Source: Devosia sp.
Lineage (GTDB): Bacteria; Pseudomonadota; Alphaproteobacteria; Rhizobiales; Devosiaceae
Assembly: GCF_014860165.1 (NCBI RefSeq)
Contig: NZ_JACZKG010000052.1
Coordinates: 1-64,000 of the forward strand
Length of the DNA: 64,000 nucleotides
Reading direction: 5' to 3'
Of this stretch, positions 8,287 to 16,591 are shown piece by piece. The position numbers and the translations under genes were made by a program. Within the stretch, counting starts at the first letter, position 1, and every line of letters starts with the position of its first letter. The notes below the pieces were generated by a model, which was given only the letters and a program-made list of their open reading frames with translations, was not told the DNA's origin and searched no databases.

Positions 8287-8307
8287 TTATCCACAGGCTT
8301 ATGCACA
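8287..8307 (+). other. Two direct DnaA-box sequences
   Basis: TTATCCACA (8287-8295) is a perfect DnaA box. TTATGCACA (8299-8307) is the same orientation with one mismatch, 12 bases further on. They begin 4 bases after parS-like site 2, in the gap between convergent genes. Confidence 0.55.
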
Positions 8308-8327
8308 GGCGGCGGCGGGACCGCTCG

Positions 8328-8546
8328 CTAATCCAGCGCGGTGACCAGCGCGCGAATCTTGGCCGCCTTCTCGAAATGATCGAGCCTGTTGGTGCGAATC
8401 CACCATTCCGCAGCTTCCATCAGCAATTCGGGGTCATCATTCCGGTTGGCGAAGAAGGCATAGAAGGAGAGGCCGACCTCGGGGCCCTTCTGGGCAATCT
8501 TGCGGTCGCACACGGCGATGATCTTGTCTCGAAGCGAGGGGGTCAT
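8328..8546 (-). CDS. Small hypothetical protein, DUF6500-like
   Basis: A 72-aa helical cytoplasmic protein (MTPSLRDKII..., KIAQKGPEVGLSFYAFFANR, WWIRTNRLDHFEKAAKIRAL). It resembles the small DUF6500 family from memory, which I cannot verify here. There is no catalytic motif. It is transcribed after the Nudix gene with a 12-bp gap, so it is probably the last gene of a comM-nudix operon. Confidence 0.7.
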   Translation of the reverse strand: MTPSLRDKIIAVCDRKIAQKGPEVGLSFYAFFANRNDDPELLMEAAEWWIRTNRLDHFEKAAKIRALVTALD

Positions 8547-8558
8547 GCGGCGGCCTTG

Positions 8559-9011
8559 CTAAAATAGGAGCTTGCGCAGGGGCAGTTTCACGGCACCGGG
8601 GAAGCCGGCGGCGAGATCGCGCGGGAAGCGGGTGCGCAAGGGCTCGGGAAAAACGTGGCCCTCCGGCAGCGCATCGAGGGCAAACCAGCCGGCCTCGACG
8701 ATGTATTCGCCTTCGCCGGGGTTGTCGCCGACATTGAGCTCGCCCGAGACATAGTCGGCGAGGAACCAGAATTTGAGAATGCGCTGCGCCTCGTTCCAGC
8801 CCTCGTCGATATAGGCCAGGCGCGTCGCCACGACGTGGATGCCGGATTCCTCGAAGGTCTCCCGCTCGGCGGCACGGGCCAGTTCCTCATTGCCCTCGAC
8901 GCCACCGCCGGGCGCGATCCAGAAATCATGCTGGCCGGGCTGCCGGTGGCGGACCAGCAGGATGTGGCCGTCGCGCACCACCAGGGCGCCGCAGGAAATG
9001 CGGTGGATCAT
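8559..9011 (-). CDS. Nudix hydrolase
   Basis: A 150-aa protein with a complete Nudix box, G-x5-E-x7-RE-x2-EE-x-G, within GGVEGNEELARAAERETFEE and the following SG. It hydrolyses a nucleoside diphosphate linked to some other moiety; the substrate is unknown. Its ATG overlaps the comM stop by one base (TGATG), so translation is coupled to comM. Confidence 0.9.
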   Translation of the reverse strand: MIHRISCGALVVRDGHILLVRHRQPGQHDFWIAPGGGVEGNEELARAAERETFEESGIHVVATRLAYIDEGWNEAQRILKFWFLADYVSGELNVGDNPGEGEYIVEAGWFALDALPEGHVFPEPLRTRFPRDLAAGFPGAVKLPLRKLLF

Positions 9012-10534
9012 CAGGCTGTCCCGAAATTAAGCCGATAGCTCAGCGCTTCGGCGATATGGGGGCGGCCCACCCGGTCGACGCCGGCCAGGTCCGCCAGCGT
9101 CCGGGCCACCTTGAGCACGCGGTGATAGGCGCGGGCCGAGAGATTGAAGCGTTCGGCCGCCTGCAGCAGCAGGGTCTGGCTCTCCTTGTCGGGATTGACC
9201 ACGGCTTCGATCAGGGTCGAGCCCGCCGCGGCATTGGTGAAGACATCGGGCGCGCCATGCTCGGCAAAGCGCTGGCGCTGTCGCGCCCGGGCGCGCGCCA
9301 CGCGCTCGGCCACGGCGGCCGAACTTTCGGCGGCATCGGCCGGCGCGATCATGTCGGCCGCCGTCACCGCCGGCACGTCGATGCGGATGTCGATGCGGTC
9401 GAGGAACGGCCCCGAGACCCGGCTTTGGTAATCGTCGGCGCAGGCCTTGCCGCGGCGACAGGTATGGCCGGGCGTGCCCGCCATGCCGCATTTGCACGGA
9501 TTCATCGCCGCGATGAGCTGCACCCGGCTGGGATAGCTCACCCGCGCATTGGCCCGGGCGATGACGGTCTCGCCTGATTCCAGCGGCTGGCGCAGGCTGT
9601 CGAGCACATTGGGGGCGAATTCGGGCAATTCGTCGAGAAACAGCACGCCATTGTGGGCCAGGCTCACCTCGCCCGGCCGCACCCGCAGGCCGCCGCCCAC
9701 CAGCGCCGCCATGGAGGCGGAGTGATGCGGCGCGCGGAACGGCCGGCGATCAGAAATAGCCCCGCCGGCCAGTTCGCCGGCAATGGACTGGATCATCGAG
9801 ATATCGAGCAGTTCGCGCGGATCGAGCGGCGGCAGGATGGAGGGGAGGCGGGCGGCGAGCATCGACTTGCCCGATCCGGGCGGGCCGACCATCAGCATAT
9901 TGTGGCCGCCGGCCGCCGCGACTTCGAGCGCCCGTCGCGCCACCTGCTGGCCGCGGACGTCGCTGAGATCGGGCAGGCCGCCCTGGGGCAGGTATTTGCG
10001 CGGCACCGGCCGGGGCGCCAGCTGGGGGCCGGTCAGGTGATTGGCCAAAGCCAGGAGGCTCTCGGCCGCAATGATGTCGAGGCCCTCGCCGGCCCAGGCG
10101 GCTTCGGCCCCGGATGGTTCGGCGCAGATCAGCCCGAGATCGCGGCCCTGGGCGGCGATGGCAGCCGGCAGGATGCCGCCGACATGGGCGAGGCGCCCGT
10201 CGAGCCCCAGTTCGCCCAAAGCCAGATAGCCGTCGAGCGCATCCTGCGGGATGGCGCCGATGGCGGCCATGATGCCCAGCGCAATGGGCAGGTCGTAGTG
10301 GCTGCCCTCCTTGGGCAGGTCGGCCGGCGCCAGGTTGACGGTGATGCGCTTGGGCGGCAGGCCGAGGCCCGAGGCGACCAATGCGGCGCGGACCCGCTCA
10401 CCCGATTCCTTGACCGCCTTGTCGGGCAGGCCGACCAGGATGAACTGCGCCATGCCCGGCGCGATCTGCACCTGCACATCCACGGGCACCGCCTCGATGC
10501 CCTGAAACGCCACTGTCGCTACGCGGGTGACCAT
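9011..10534 (-). CDS. comM: YifB/ComM family Mg-chelatase-like AAA+ ATPase
   Basis: A 507-aa protein with an N-terminal ChlI-type fold, a Walker A motif (GPPGSGKSMLA), Walker B (GVLFLDELPEF) and a C-terminal Mg-chelatase region. A cysteine cluster (CKCGMAGTPGHTC) is typical of the family. ComM is a hexameric helicase that extends branch migration during natural transformation in Vibrio; a recombination role is likely here too. It is divergent from the GH25 lipoprotein gene and leads an operon with the Nudix gene. Confidence 0.92.
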   Translation of the reverse strand: MVTRVATVAFQGIEAVPVDVQVQIAPGMAQFILVGLPDKAVKESGERVRAALVASGLGLPPKRITVNLAPADLPKEGSHYDLPIALGIMAAIGAIPQDALDGYLALGELGLDGRLAHVGGILPAAIAAQGRDLGLICAEPSGAEAAWAGEGLDIIAAESLLALANHLTGPQLAPRPVPRKYLPQGGLPDLSDVRGQQVARRALEVAAAGGHNMLMVGPPGSGKSMLAARLPSILPPLDPRELLDISMIQSIAGELAGGAISDRRPFRAPHHSASMAALVGGGLRVRPGEVSLAHNGVLFLDELPEFAPNVLDSLRQPLESGETVIARANARVSYPSRVQLIAAMNPCKCGMAGTPGHTCRRGKACADDYQSRVSGPFLDRIDIRIDVPAVTAADMIAPADAAESSAAVAERVARARARQRQRFAEHGAPDVFTNAAAGSTLIEAVVNPDKESQTLLLQAAERFNLSARAYHRVLKVARTLADLAGVDRVGRPHIAEALSYRLNFGTA

Positions 10535-10645
10535 CGCCCATGCCCCAAGCCCTGAACCAGCCTAGCAAAGCCATCAGGCCATCACAAGAACGTAAAGCGA
10601 ACGAAGTATGACCTGTTAACCACGCGGCTTGCCACAAAGGTAAAC

Positions 10646-10660
10646 CTAATCCGGCGTTAA
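10646..10660 (+). promoter_or_regulatory. Near-match CtrA box
   Basis: CTAA-N7-TTAA, one mismatch from the CtrA full site TTAA-N7-TTAA, about 55 bp upstream of the GH25 lipoprotein gene. Weak on its own. Confidence 0.25.
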
Positions 10661-10713
10661 CCGGCCCATGTTGAATCGAAGGCACAGTTTTGTAATGCGT
10701 AGAGTTCTGCCCG

Positions 10714-11553
10714 ATGACCATCGCCTGGCCTTCGTTCTCCCCATCCGGATTTGCCAAGGGGACTGCCGCGACGCTGCTGGCCGCCCTGTTGGTGGCCTGT
10801 TCGTCCGGTGGCGGCCTCTATGGCCCGATCCAGGGCGATAACCGGCCGCATTCGGGCGTCGACCGGGCCCGCGCCATGCCGATCCAGGGGATCGACGTGG
10901 CGCGCTACCAGGAAAATATCGATTTCCGCCAGGCCTTTGCCTCGGGCACGCATTTCGTCTTCATGAAGGCGACCGAGGGCAAGGACTATATTGACCCCAA
11001 TTTCCGGACCAACTGGGTACGGGCGCGCGAGGCCGGCATGCCGCGCGGCGCCTATCACTTCATGACCTGGTGCTCGCTGGCTTCGGAACAGGCAGCCTGG
11101 TTCATCCAGAACGTGCCCAACGATCCCGACGCGCTGCCGCCGGTGCTCGACCTTGAATGGAACAACCATTCAAGCTGCCGCAACAAGCCCAACCGCGCGG
11201 ATGCGCTCGAAAAGGTACGCGTCATGCTCGAGGCGATGGAGCGCCATACCGGCAAGCTACCCATCATCTATACCGACATGAATTTCCATCGCGACGTGCT
11301 TGAGGGCGAGTATTTCCCCAATGCCTTCTGGCTGCGCTCGACCGCCGCCGAGCCGCATGAGCGCTATGGCAACCGCACCTGGACCTTCTGGCAGTGGACG
11401 CAGACCGGCGTCGTGCGCGGCGTGCGCGGCGAGGTTGACCGCAATGCCTTTTATGGTGGGCAGAACGAATGGATCCAGTTCCTGCTGACCGGCTGCGATC
11501 CGCGTGCCATCGCCTCGCTGGGACCGAGCGGCCGCTGCCAGTCGGCGAAGTAA
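10714..11553 (+). CDS. GH25-family lysozyme-like lipoprotein
   Basis: A 279-aa protein. The N-terminus has a hydrophobic signal ending in a lipobox LVAC (Cys29), so it is probably membrane anchored. The catalytic domain (residues about 55-255) carries GIDVARYQ, FVFMKATEG, the DLEWN active-site strand and a C-terminal WQWTQ. These are hallmarks of GH25 N-acetylmuramidases that cut the peptidoglycan glycan backbone. A role in cell-wall turnover is likely. The gap to comM carries a near-match CtrA box. Confidence 0.9.
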   Translation: MTIAWPSFSPSGFAKGTAATLLAALLVACSSGGGLYGPIQGDNRPHSGVDRARAMPIQGIDVARYQENIDFRQAFASGTHFVFMKATEGKDYIDPNFRTNWVRAREAGMPRGAYHFMTWCSLASEQAAWFIQNVPNDPDALPPVLDLEWNNHSSCRNKPNRADALEKVRVMLEAMERHTGKLPIIYTDMNFHRDVLEGEYFPNAFWLRSTAAEPHERYGNRTWTFWQWTQTGVVRGVRGEVDRNAFYGGQNEWIQFLLTGCDPRAIASLGPSGRCQSAK

Positions 11554-11639
11554 ATCAAGCCCTTGCCAGCCATTTGAGGCAGGTCTAGCCTTTGGCGGTA
11601 TTCATCGGGGCCGAGTGCCCGACGCGAGGAGAACGTGAG

Positions 11640-11762
11640 ATGGCCAAGGGTCAGATGCGCAGCAACAAGGAAGCCAAGAAGCCGAAAAAGGACAAGGTGG
11701 CCGCCGCCAAGCCGGTCACGGGCCTGGGTGCGGGCAGCGCCGGCAACACGGCCAAGAAGTAA
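11640..11762 (+). CDS. Very small basic protein (40 aa)
   Basis: A 40-residue Lys-rich protein starting MAKGQMRSNKEAKKPKK and ending in AGSAGNTAKK, preceded by a strong ribosome binding site (gcgaggagaac). Similar tiny MAKGQ-R-SN-EAKKPK proteins are common in Rhizobiales from memory; no function is assigned. It could be ribosome or nucleic-acid associated given its charge, but that is inference. Confidence 0.7.
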   Translation: MAKGQMRSNKEAKKPKKDKVAAAKPVTGLGAGSAGNTAKK

Positions 11763-11816
11763 GCCTCGACTTGTGGAATGGACGAGGGCGGCCGGCGCGA
11801 GCTGGCCGCTTTTGTT

Positions 11817-11933
11817 TTAGCTGGCGCTGGCCTCGAGCGGCAGCAGCATTTCGGAGCGGGCGACGGTGGCCTGGGCCGAGCCGGCAGCCAGCATGGCCAG
11901 GATCATCAGGGCAAGGGCAGCAGCGATACGCAT
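11817..11933 (-). CDS. Small secreted peptide (38 aa precursor)
   Basis: A 38-residue reading frame on the minus strand: MRIAAALALMILAML AAGSAQA followed by about 16 mature residues (TVARSEMLL...). The first 22 residues form a textbook Sec signal peptide with an AQA cleavage site. A ribosome binding site (gagga) is 8 bases upstream of the ATG. A perfect CtrA box lies 70 bp upstream, suggesting cell-cycle control. The mature product would be too short to be an enzyme. The function is unknown. Confidence 0.55.
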   Translation of the reverse strand: MRIAAALALMILAMLAAGSAQATVARSEMLLPLEASAS

Positions 11934-12003
11934 GGTCCGGATCCTCGATGGGATATCTGGCACAAGCAGATGCGCCTCCCGGCCGCCGGGGTCAATGACA
12001 GCG

Positions 12004-12018
12004 TTAAGACTTGATTAA
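12004..12018. promoter_or_regulatory. CtrA box (perfect TTAA-N7-TTAA)
   Basis: TTAAGACTTGATTAA matches the full CtrA recognition sequence exactly. It lies in the gap between the 38-aa peptide gene (start at 11933) and the marC stop, in an AT-rich patch that is unusual for the window. Confidence 0.55.
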
Positions 12019-12050
12019 CATAGCAATTTTACGAAATTACGACGCGAGGG

Positions 12051-12689
12051 TCAGGCGGCGCCAGCCAGGATGCCGCTGGCCTTGACGCCGTCGAAGACGA
12101 ATTGCACGGCCAGCGCCGCCAGCAGGATGCCGACCACGCGCGACACCACGGCAAGGCCGGTGACCCCCAGCAGGCGCTGGATGGGGATGGCCACCAGGAG
12201 CGTCAGCCAGGCCAGGAACAGGATCACCACGATGGCGACCAGCACGGCCCAGAACTCGGCCGGGTTATGCGTGCCCGTGGTCAGCAGGATCACCGCGCTG
12301 ATGGCGCCGGGACCGGCCAGGAGCGGCATGGCCAGCGGAAACACGGCGATATCGTCGCGCGAGCGGGCTTCCACCTCTTCCTGATCGGTAATGTCGGTGC
12401 CGCCGGAATGGCGGGCGAACACCATGTCGATGGCGATCAGGAACAGCAGCAGGCCGCCGGCGGTACGCAGGGCCGGAATGGTGATGCCGAAGACTTCAAG
12501 GATCGGATTTCCCAGCACGGCAAAGAGCAGCAGGATCAGTCCGGCAATGATGACGCCACGGGTGGCGAAGGCGAAACGCTGCTGGGCGGTATTGTGTTTG
12601 GTCAGCGCGGCAAAGATGAAGGCGATGTCGGCCACGCCCACCGTGGCGAACAGGGTCGCGAAGGCGACGAGGAATGTGGTGGTGGGCAT
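12051..12689 (-). CDS. MarC-family integral membrane protein
   Basis: A 212-aa protein with six hydrophobic segments spread over its whole length. MarC landmarks are visible: the first helix through FATVGVADIAFIFAALT, then PALRTAGGLLLFLIAIDM and FPLAMPLLAGPGAISAVILL. It is an inner-membrane protein; the family was once linked to multiple antibiotic resistance but its transport role is unproven. It is transcribed alone. Confidence 0.9.
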   Translation of the reverse strand: MPTTTFLVAFATLFATVGVADIAFIFAALTKHNTAQQRFAFATRGVIIAGLILLLFAVLGNPILEVFGITIPALRTAGGLLLFLIAIDMVFARHSGGTDITDQEEVEARSRDDIAVFPLAMPLLAGPGAISAVILLTTGTHNPAEFWAVLVAIVVILFLAWLTLLVAIPIQRLLGVTGLAVVSRVVGILLAALAVQFVFDGVKASGILAGAA

Positions 12690-12800
12690 GTGACGCCAGG
12701 CTCCGGTTTGGTCCAGCTTTACGGCATTTGCGCGCCGAGGCCAATTGCCAGCGCGCGATACGACCCCTAGGCTCCAGCCGCCCAGTCAGGAGCCTGTCGC

Positions 12801-13511
12801 ATGCCCGATCCGTCCGCCATCCGCGGCATCCTGTTCGACAAGGATGGCACCCTGATCGACTTCAACCGCACCTGGTTCGGCATCATCATGACGCTGGCCC
12901 GCACTATTGCGAACGATGACGAGGCCGCGGCACGCAACCTGGCCGAGCAGGGCGGCTATGACTGGCAGCAGCAGCGCTTCGTCGGCGGTTCGGTGGTCGC
13001 TGCTGGTACCGTCGCCGACCTGGTCGATCTCTGGCATCCCAACCTCCCGGCTGCCGACCGCACAGCCCGCATTGCCGGCTATAACGACGTGGCCGTCGAC
13101 GAAGGCAGCCGACGCGCCGCCGGCATTGCAGGTCTCGATTACACGCTCGAAACCCTTGTCGCGCGCGGCTTCCAGCTCGGCATCGCCACCAATGATTCGG
13201 AAGCGGGGGCCCGCGCCACGGCCACGGCGCTCGGGCTGACCGATTACTTCGCCACGATAATCGGCTACGACTCCGTCGCCCGGCCCAAGCCCTGGCCCGA
13301 CCAGTTGCACCTGTTCGCCGAGCGCACCGGCCTTGCTGCCAGCGCCATTGCCATGGTCGGCGACAACACCCACGATCTCGAAATGGCCCATGCCGCCGGC
13401 GCCGGCCTCGCCATCGGCGTGCTCTCGGGCAACAGCACCCGCGCGGAACTGGCCCCACGCGCCGACATCATTGTGGACAGCATCGCCGACTTGCCGGGAT
13501 TGTTTGGCTGA
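12801..13511 (+). CDS. HAD-superfamily phosphatase (phosphoglycolate phosphatase-like)
   Basis: A 236-aa protein. HAD motif I DKDGTLIDF puts the nucleophile at Asp13 and the acid/base at Asp15. Motif II is the IATND region, motif III is a Lys in RPKPWPDQ, and motif IV is MVGDNTHDLEMA. The small helical cap between about residues 20 and 90 fits the phosphoglycolate-phosphatase/Gph subgroup. The likely role is dephosphorylation of a small phosphometabolite; the substrate is not certain. Confidence 0.87.
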   Translation: MPDPSAIRGILFDKDGTLIDFNRTWFGIIMTLARTIANDDEAAARNLAEQGGYDWQQQRFVGGSVVAAGTVADLVDLWHPNLPAADRTARIAGYNDVAVDEGSRRAAGIAGLDYTLETLVARGFQLGIATNDSEAGARATATALGLTDYFATIIGYDSVARPKPWPDQLHLFAERTGLAASAIAMVGDNTHDLEMAHAAGAGLAIGVLSGNSTRAELAPRADIIVDSIADLPGLFG

Positions 13512-13528
13512 AGCCAGGCCGTCGCGCG

Positions 13529-13912
13529 TCAGAGCATCCGCGCACCCGTCGCGAGGCCAGCCAGCAGCAGCAGGGCGGCGCCGTCGATCCAGCCGCGCGA
13601 GCGGGTCAGCCAGGGCGCCCGCGGGCGGTCGGTGGGCAGGAAGCGCAGCAGCCAGACAGCGCCATAGGCCACCCAGGCGAGGAAGAACGCCACCATCACG
13701 AGATCAGCCCAGCCGGAACGGTTGAAGCCGACCATGATGCGGGTGACGCCGGCACCCAAGAGGATCGACAGCAGGTAGGCGCCGACAACGAACAGCGAAT
13801 TGCGCCAATAGGCCGCCGACAGCCGCGGATCGACCGGCCAGCTCTTCCTGCGCCAGCGACGGAACAGGAACCAACCGATTCCAGCGAGGAGAGCCGCGAC
13901 CAGCGCCCACAT
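13529..13912 (-). CDS. Hypothetical membrane protein
   Basis: A 127-aa protein with an N-terminal transmembrane helix (residues 1-16), a basic stretch (RRWRRK) and further hydrophobic segments at about residues 40-60, 70-90 and 108-125. Its ATG overlaps the gshB stop by one base, so it is co-translated with glutathione synthase. I do not recognise a family. Confidence 0.75.
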   Translation of the reverse strand: MWALVAALLAGIGWFLFRRWRRKSWPVDPRLSAAYWRNSLFVVGAYLLSILLGAGVTRIMVGFNRSGWADLVMVAFFLAWVAYGAVWLLRFLPTDRPRAPWLTRSRGWIDGAALLLLAGLATGARML

Positions 13913-14862
13913 CAGGCGCGGCGCTTCTCGATGGCGTCCCAGATCATCACGGCAATGTCCGGGCCGCCGAAGCGCTTGATTTCGCGGATGCCGGTGGGGG
14001 AGGTGACGTTGATCTCGGTGAGGTAATCGCCGATCACGTCAATGCCGACAAAGATCATGCCGCGCTCTTTCAGGGCCGGGGCGATGGTGGCGCAAATTTC
14101 TCTTTCGCGCGCGGTCAGTTCGCTGAGTTCCGGGCGGCCGCCGACATGCATGTTGCTGCGCGCTTCGCCATCGGCGGGAATGCGGTTGAGGCCGGCCACC
14201 GGTTCGCCATCGATGATGATGATGCGCTTGTCGCCCTTGCGCACGTCTGGCAGGTATTTCTGGATCATGAAGGGTTCGCGGTAGTTCTGCTCGAACAGTT
14301 CGAGCAGGCTCGCCAGGTTATGGTCGCCCTCCTGAATGAAGAACACGCCGGCGCCGCCATTGCCATAGAGCGGCTTGACGATGATGTTGCCGTGCTCCTT
14401 GCGGAAGTCATAGATCATCGCCCGGTCGCGCGTCACCAGAGTGGGCGGCATCAGTTCGGGGAAGTCGGTGACGAGGATCTTTTCGGGCGCATTGCGCACG
14501 GCGGCGGCGGGATTGACCACCAGCACCTTGGGCTCCAGCTTTTCGAGCAGATGCGTCAGGGTGATGTAGTTCATGTCGAAGGGCGGATCCTGGCGCATAT
14601 GGATCACGTCCTGGGTCGAGAGATCGACGCGAACGGCCTCGCCCAGTGAGAAATGCTTGCCCTTGGGCTTGTCGAAGACCTGGATGGGTTGGGCCAGAGC
14701 CGACACCGTGTGGCCACGCAAGGCCAGGGTATCGGGCGTATAGTGCAGCAGCTCATGGCCGCGGGCCTGTGCCTCGAGCATCATGGCGAAGGTGGAATCG
14801 CCGCGCGGATTGATGGATGCGACATGGTCCATCTGGACCGCGACTTTGAGTTTTTTTGCCAT
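13912..14862 (-). CDS. gshB: Glutathione synthase
   Basis: A 316-aa protein of the usual length for the bacterial ATP-grasp enzyme that joins gamma-glutamylcysteine and glycine. Visible motifs include [30 protein letters not shown] (ATP-grasp loop), RIIIIDGEP and the C-terminal [13 protein letters not shown]. In many alphaproteobacteria gshB follows rsmI-yraN; here an EEP-family gene on the opposite strand intervenes. Confidence 0.96.
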   Translation of the reverse strand: MAKKLKVAVQMDHVASINPRGDSTFAMMLEAQARGHELLHYTPDTLALRGHTVSALAQPIQVFDKPKGKHFSLGEAVRVDLSTQDVIHMRQDPPFDMNYITLTHLLEKLEPKVLVVNPAAAVRNAPEKILVTDFPELMPPTLVTRDRAMIYDFRKEHGNIIVKPLYGNGGAGVFFIQEGDHNLASLLELFEQNYREPFMIQKYLPDVRKGDKRIIIIDGEPVAGLNRIPADGEARSNMHVGGRPELSELTAREREICATIAPALKERGMIFVGIDVIGDYLTEINVTSPTGIREIKRFGGPDIAVMIWDAIEKRRA

Positions 14863-14896
14863 GATGCGTCTCGAACGGTCCTGAAATCTCAGTAGG

Positions 14897-14925
14897 CCTC
14901 ATCCTGAGCCTGTCGAAGGACGAGG
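14897..14925. repeat. Short dispersed palindrome (repeat E)
   Basis: CCTCATCCTGAGCCTGTCGA followed by AGGACGAGG forms an imperfect hairpin. The same sequence type is a common REP-like element in alphaproteobacterial intergenic DNA from memory. Only one copy is in this window. Confidence 0.5.
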
Positions 14926-15098
14926 TCGTGGCAGGGTCGGCGGGACCGACCCCGGGGCCCCCACCCGAGTGGGCGAAGGCACCATGACATGGCGCGACCC
15001 GGACCGTGACGCAAGGGCTTTCAGACCGGAACGCTACGGATTGGCGCCTGTCACAATTGGAGCGCATGATGGCTGCGCTGTGGACTGCGGAGGCCATC

Positions 15099-16208
15099 AT
15101 GAAGATCGCGGCATTCAATGTGGAGAATCTGTTCGACCGACCCAAGGCCTTCAATCTTGATGATCAGGCCAAGGGTTCGGCCATCACCGATGCGGTGGCC
15201 GAGATCAATATGCTTGTTAACAAGGACGAATACTCCGCCGCCGACAAGGCGCGCATGCTTGATCTGATCAGGCAGCTACAGCTGACCTCTCCCAATCCGC
15301 CCTTCGCCATCTTTCGCAAGATCCGCGGCGCGCTGTGGAAGAAGCCCAAGAATGGCCCGCTGGTCATCGTGGCCGAGGGGCGGGCCGACTGGGTGGGCTG
15401 GGTCGAGCTCAAGACCGAGCACAACAATGCCACGGCGGTGATGAATACCGGCCGGGTCATCAAGGCAGTCGCCGCCGATATCCTGGCGGTGATCGAGGCG
15501 GAAGATCGCGTCGCGCTCAAGCAGTTTTCCGAGCAGGTGCTGCTCAAGCTGGGCGGCGATCCCTATGACGAGATCATGCTGATCGACGGCAATGACGATC
15601 GCGGCATCGATGTGGGCCTGATGGTCACCAATGGCTATTCGGTCGGGCTGATGCGCAGCCACATCGCCGACATGATGCCCAATGGGCAGCGCGTCTTTTC
15701 CCGCGATTGTCCGGAATATGAGGTGATCACGCCGACAGGTGAGCGCATCTGGATCCTGCCCAATCATTTCAAGTCCAAGTTTGGCGGCAATGACCAGAGT
15801 TCGGTGAACAAGCGCGCCGCCCAGGCGCAGCGGACGGCCGAGATCTATGAGCGGCTGCGCGGCGAGGGCCAGGACAAGATCGTGGTACTGGGCGATCTCA
15901 ACGATACGCCCGATTCGGTCGCTCTCAAGCGCCTGCTGCAGCAGACCGACCTCAAGGATGTGAGCGAGCATTCCGATTTCTCGCCCGGCACGTTCCAGGG
16001 CATCGGCACCTTCGGCACCGGCAACAATGCCAACAAGATCGATTACCTCCTGCTGTCCCCGGCGCTGTTTGCGCGGGTCAAGTCAGCCGGCCTCTTCCGC
16101 ATGGGCGTCTGGACCGCTTCGGGGCGCTGGCCGATGTTTCCAGAACTCGAAAAATCCATCCACGCCGCCAGCGACCACCACCTGATCTGGGTGGAGATCG
16201 CCGACTAG
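15099..16208 (+). CDS. Endonuclease/exonuclease/phosphatase-family protein
   Basis: A 369-aa protein. The EEP metal-dependent fold is marked by IAAFNVENLFDRP at the N-terminus, an internal GDLNDTPDS, and the C-terminal SDHHLIWVEI active-site His. It probably cleaves phosphodiesters in nucleic acid or a small molecule. The start at MKIAAF is chosen because it begins directly at the first EEP motif and has ggagg 6 bases upstream. An upstream ATG adds 31 residues with no family match. Its TAG stop shares CTAG with the TAG of the convergent yraN. Confidence 0.85.
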   Translation: MKIAAFNVENLFDRPKAFNLDDQAKGSAITDAVAEINMLVNKDEYSAADKARMLDLIRQLQLTSPNPPFAIFRKIRGALWKKPKNGPLVIVAEGRADWVGWVELKTEHNNATAVMNTGRVIKAVAADILAVIEAEDRVALKQFSEQVLLKLGGDPYDEIMLIDGNDDRGIDVGLMVTNGYSVGLMRSHIADMMPNGQRVFSRDCPEYEVITPTGERIWILPNHFKSKFGGNDQSSVNKRAAQAQRTAEIYERLRGEGQDKIVVLGDLNDTPDSVALKRLLQQTDLKDVSEHSDFSPGTFQGIGTFGTGNNANKIDYLLLSPALFARVKSAGLFRMGVWTASGRWPMFPELEKSIHAASDHHLIWVEIAD

Positions 16209-16591
16209 AGGCCGAAGGCGTTGACGAGGTGACGCGGCCAGCGGCCGGGGGTCAGGAAGATGATGTCGAAGCGCAGCGGTGTCGCCGCCTTGGCCGGGTG
16301 GCGCGCCAGCCAGTATTGTGCAGCCCTGATGATGCGGGACTGGTTGACGCCTTCCAGGGTCTCGGCTTCGCTTGCCGCCTTGCTGCGCGCCTTGACCTCG
16401 ACAAAGACCGTGGTGCCGAAGCGCTCGGCGATCAGGTCGATCTCGCCGACCGGGGTTTTGTAGCGGCGCTGCACGATGCGGTAGAGCTTGCAGCGCAGGA
16501 ACAGGGCAGCCAATGTCTCGCCGCGATGACCGCCCCGATAGGCCTTGATCCGCGCCTTACTTTTCGGCTTTGAGGGCGAGGGCGGCATCAT
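16205..16591 (-). CDS. YraN/UPF0102 family nuclease-fold protein
   Basis: A 128-aa protein with a restriction-endonuclease-like core: GGHRGETLAALFLR, then the D-Xn-E-x-K pattern GEIDLIAERFGTTVFVEVKAR, then the helix QSRIIRAAQYWL. The family is broadly conserved; its role is unproven. It overlaps the end of rsmI by 35 bases on the same strand, so the two are co-translated. Its stop overlaps the stop of the convergent EEP gene. Confidence 0.9.
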   Translation of the reverse strand: MMPPSPSKPKSKARIKAYRGGHRGETLAALFLRCKLYRIVQRRYKTPVGEIDLIAERFGTTVFVEVKARSKAASEAETLEGVNQSRIIRAAQYWLARHPAKAATPLRFDIIFLTPGRWPRHLVNAFGL

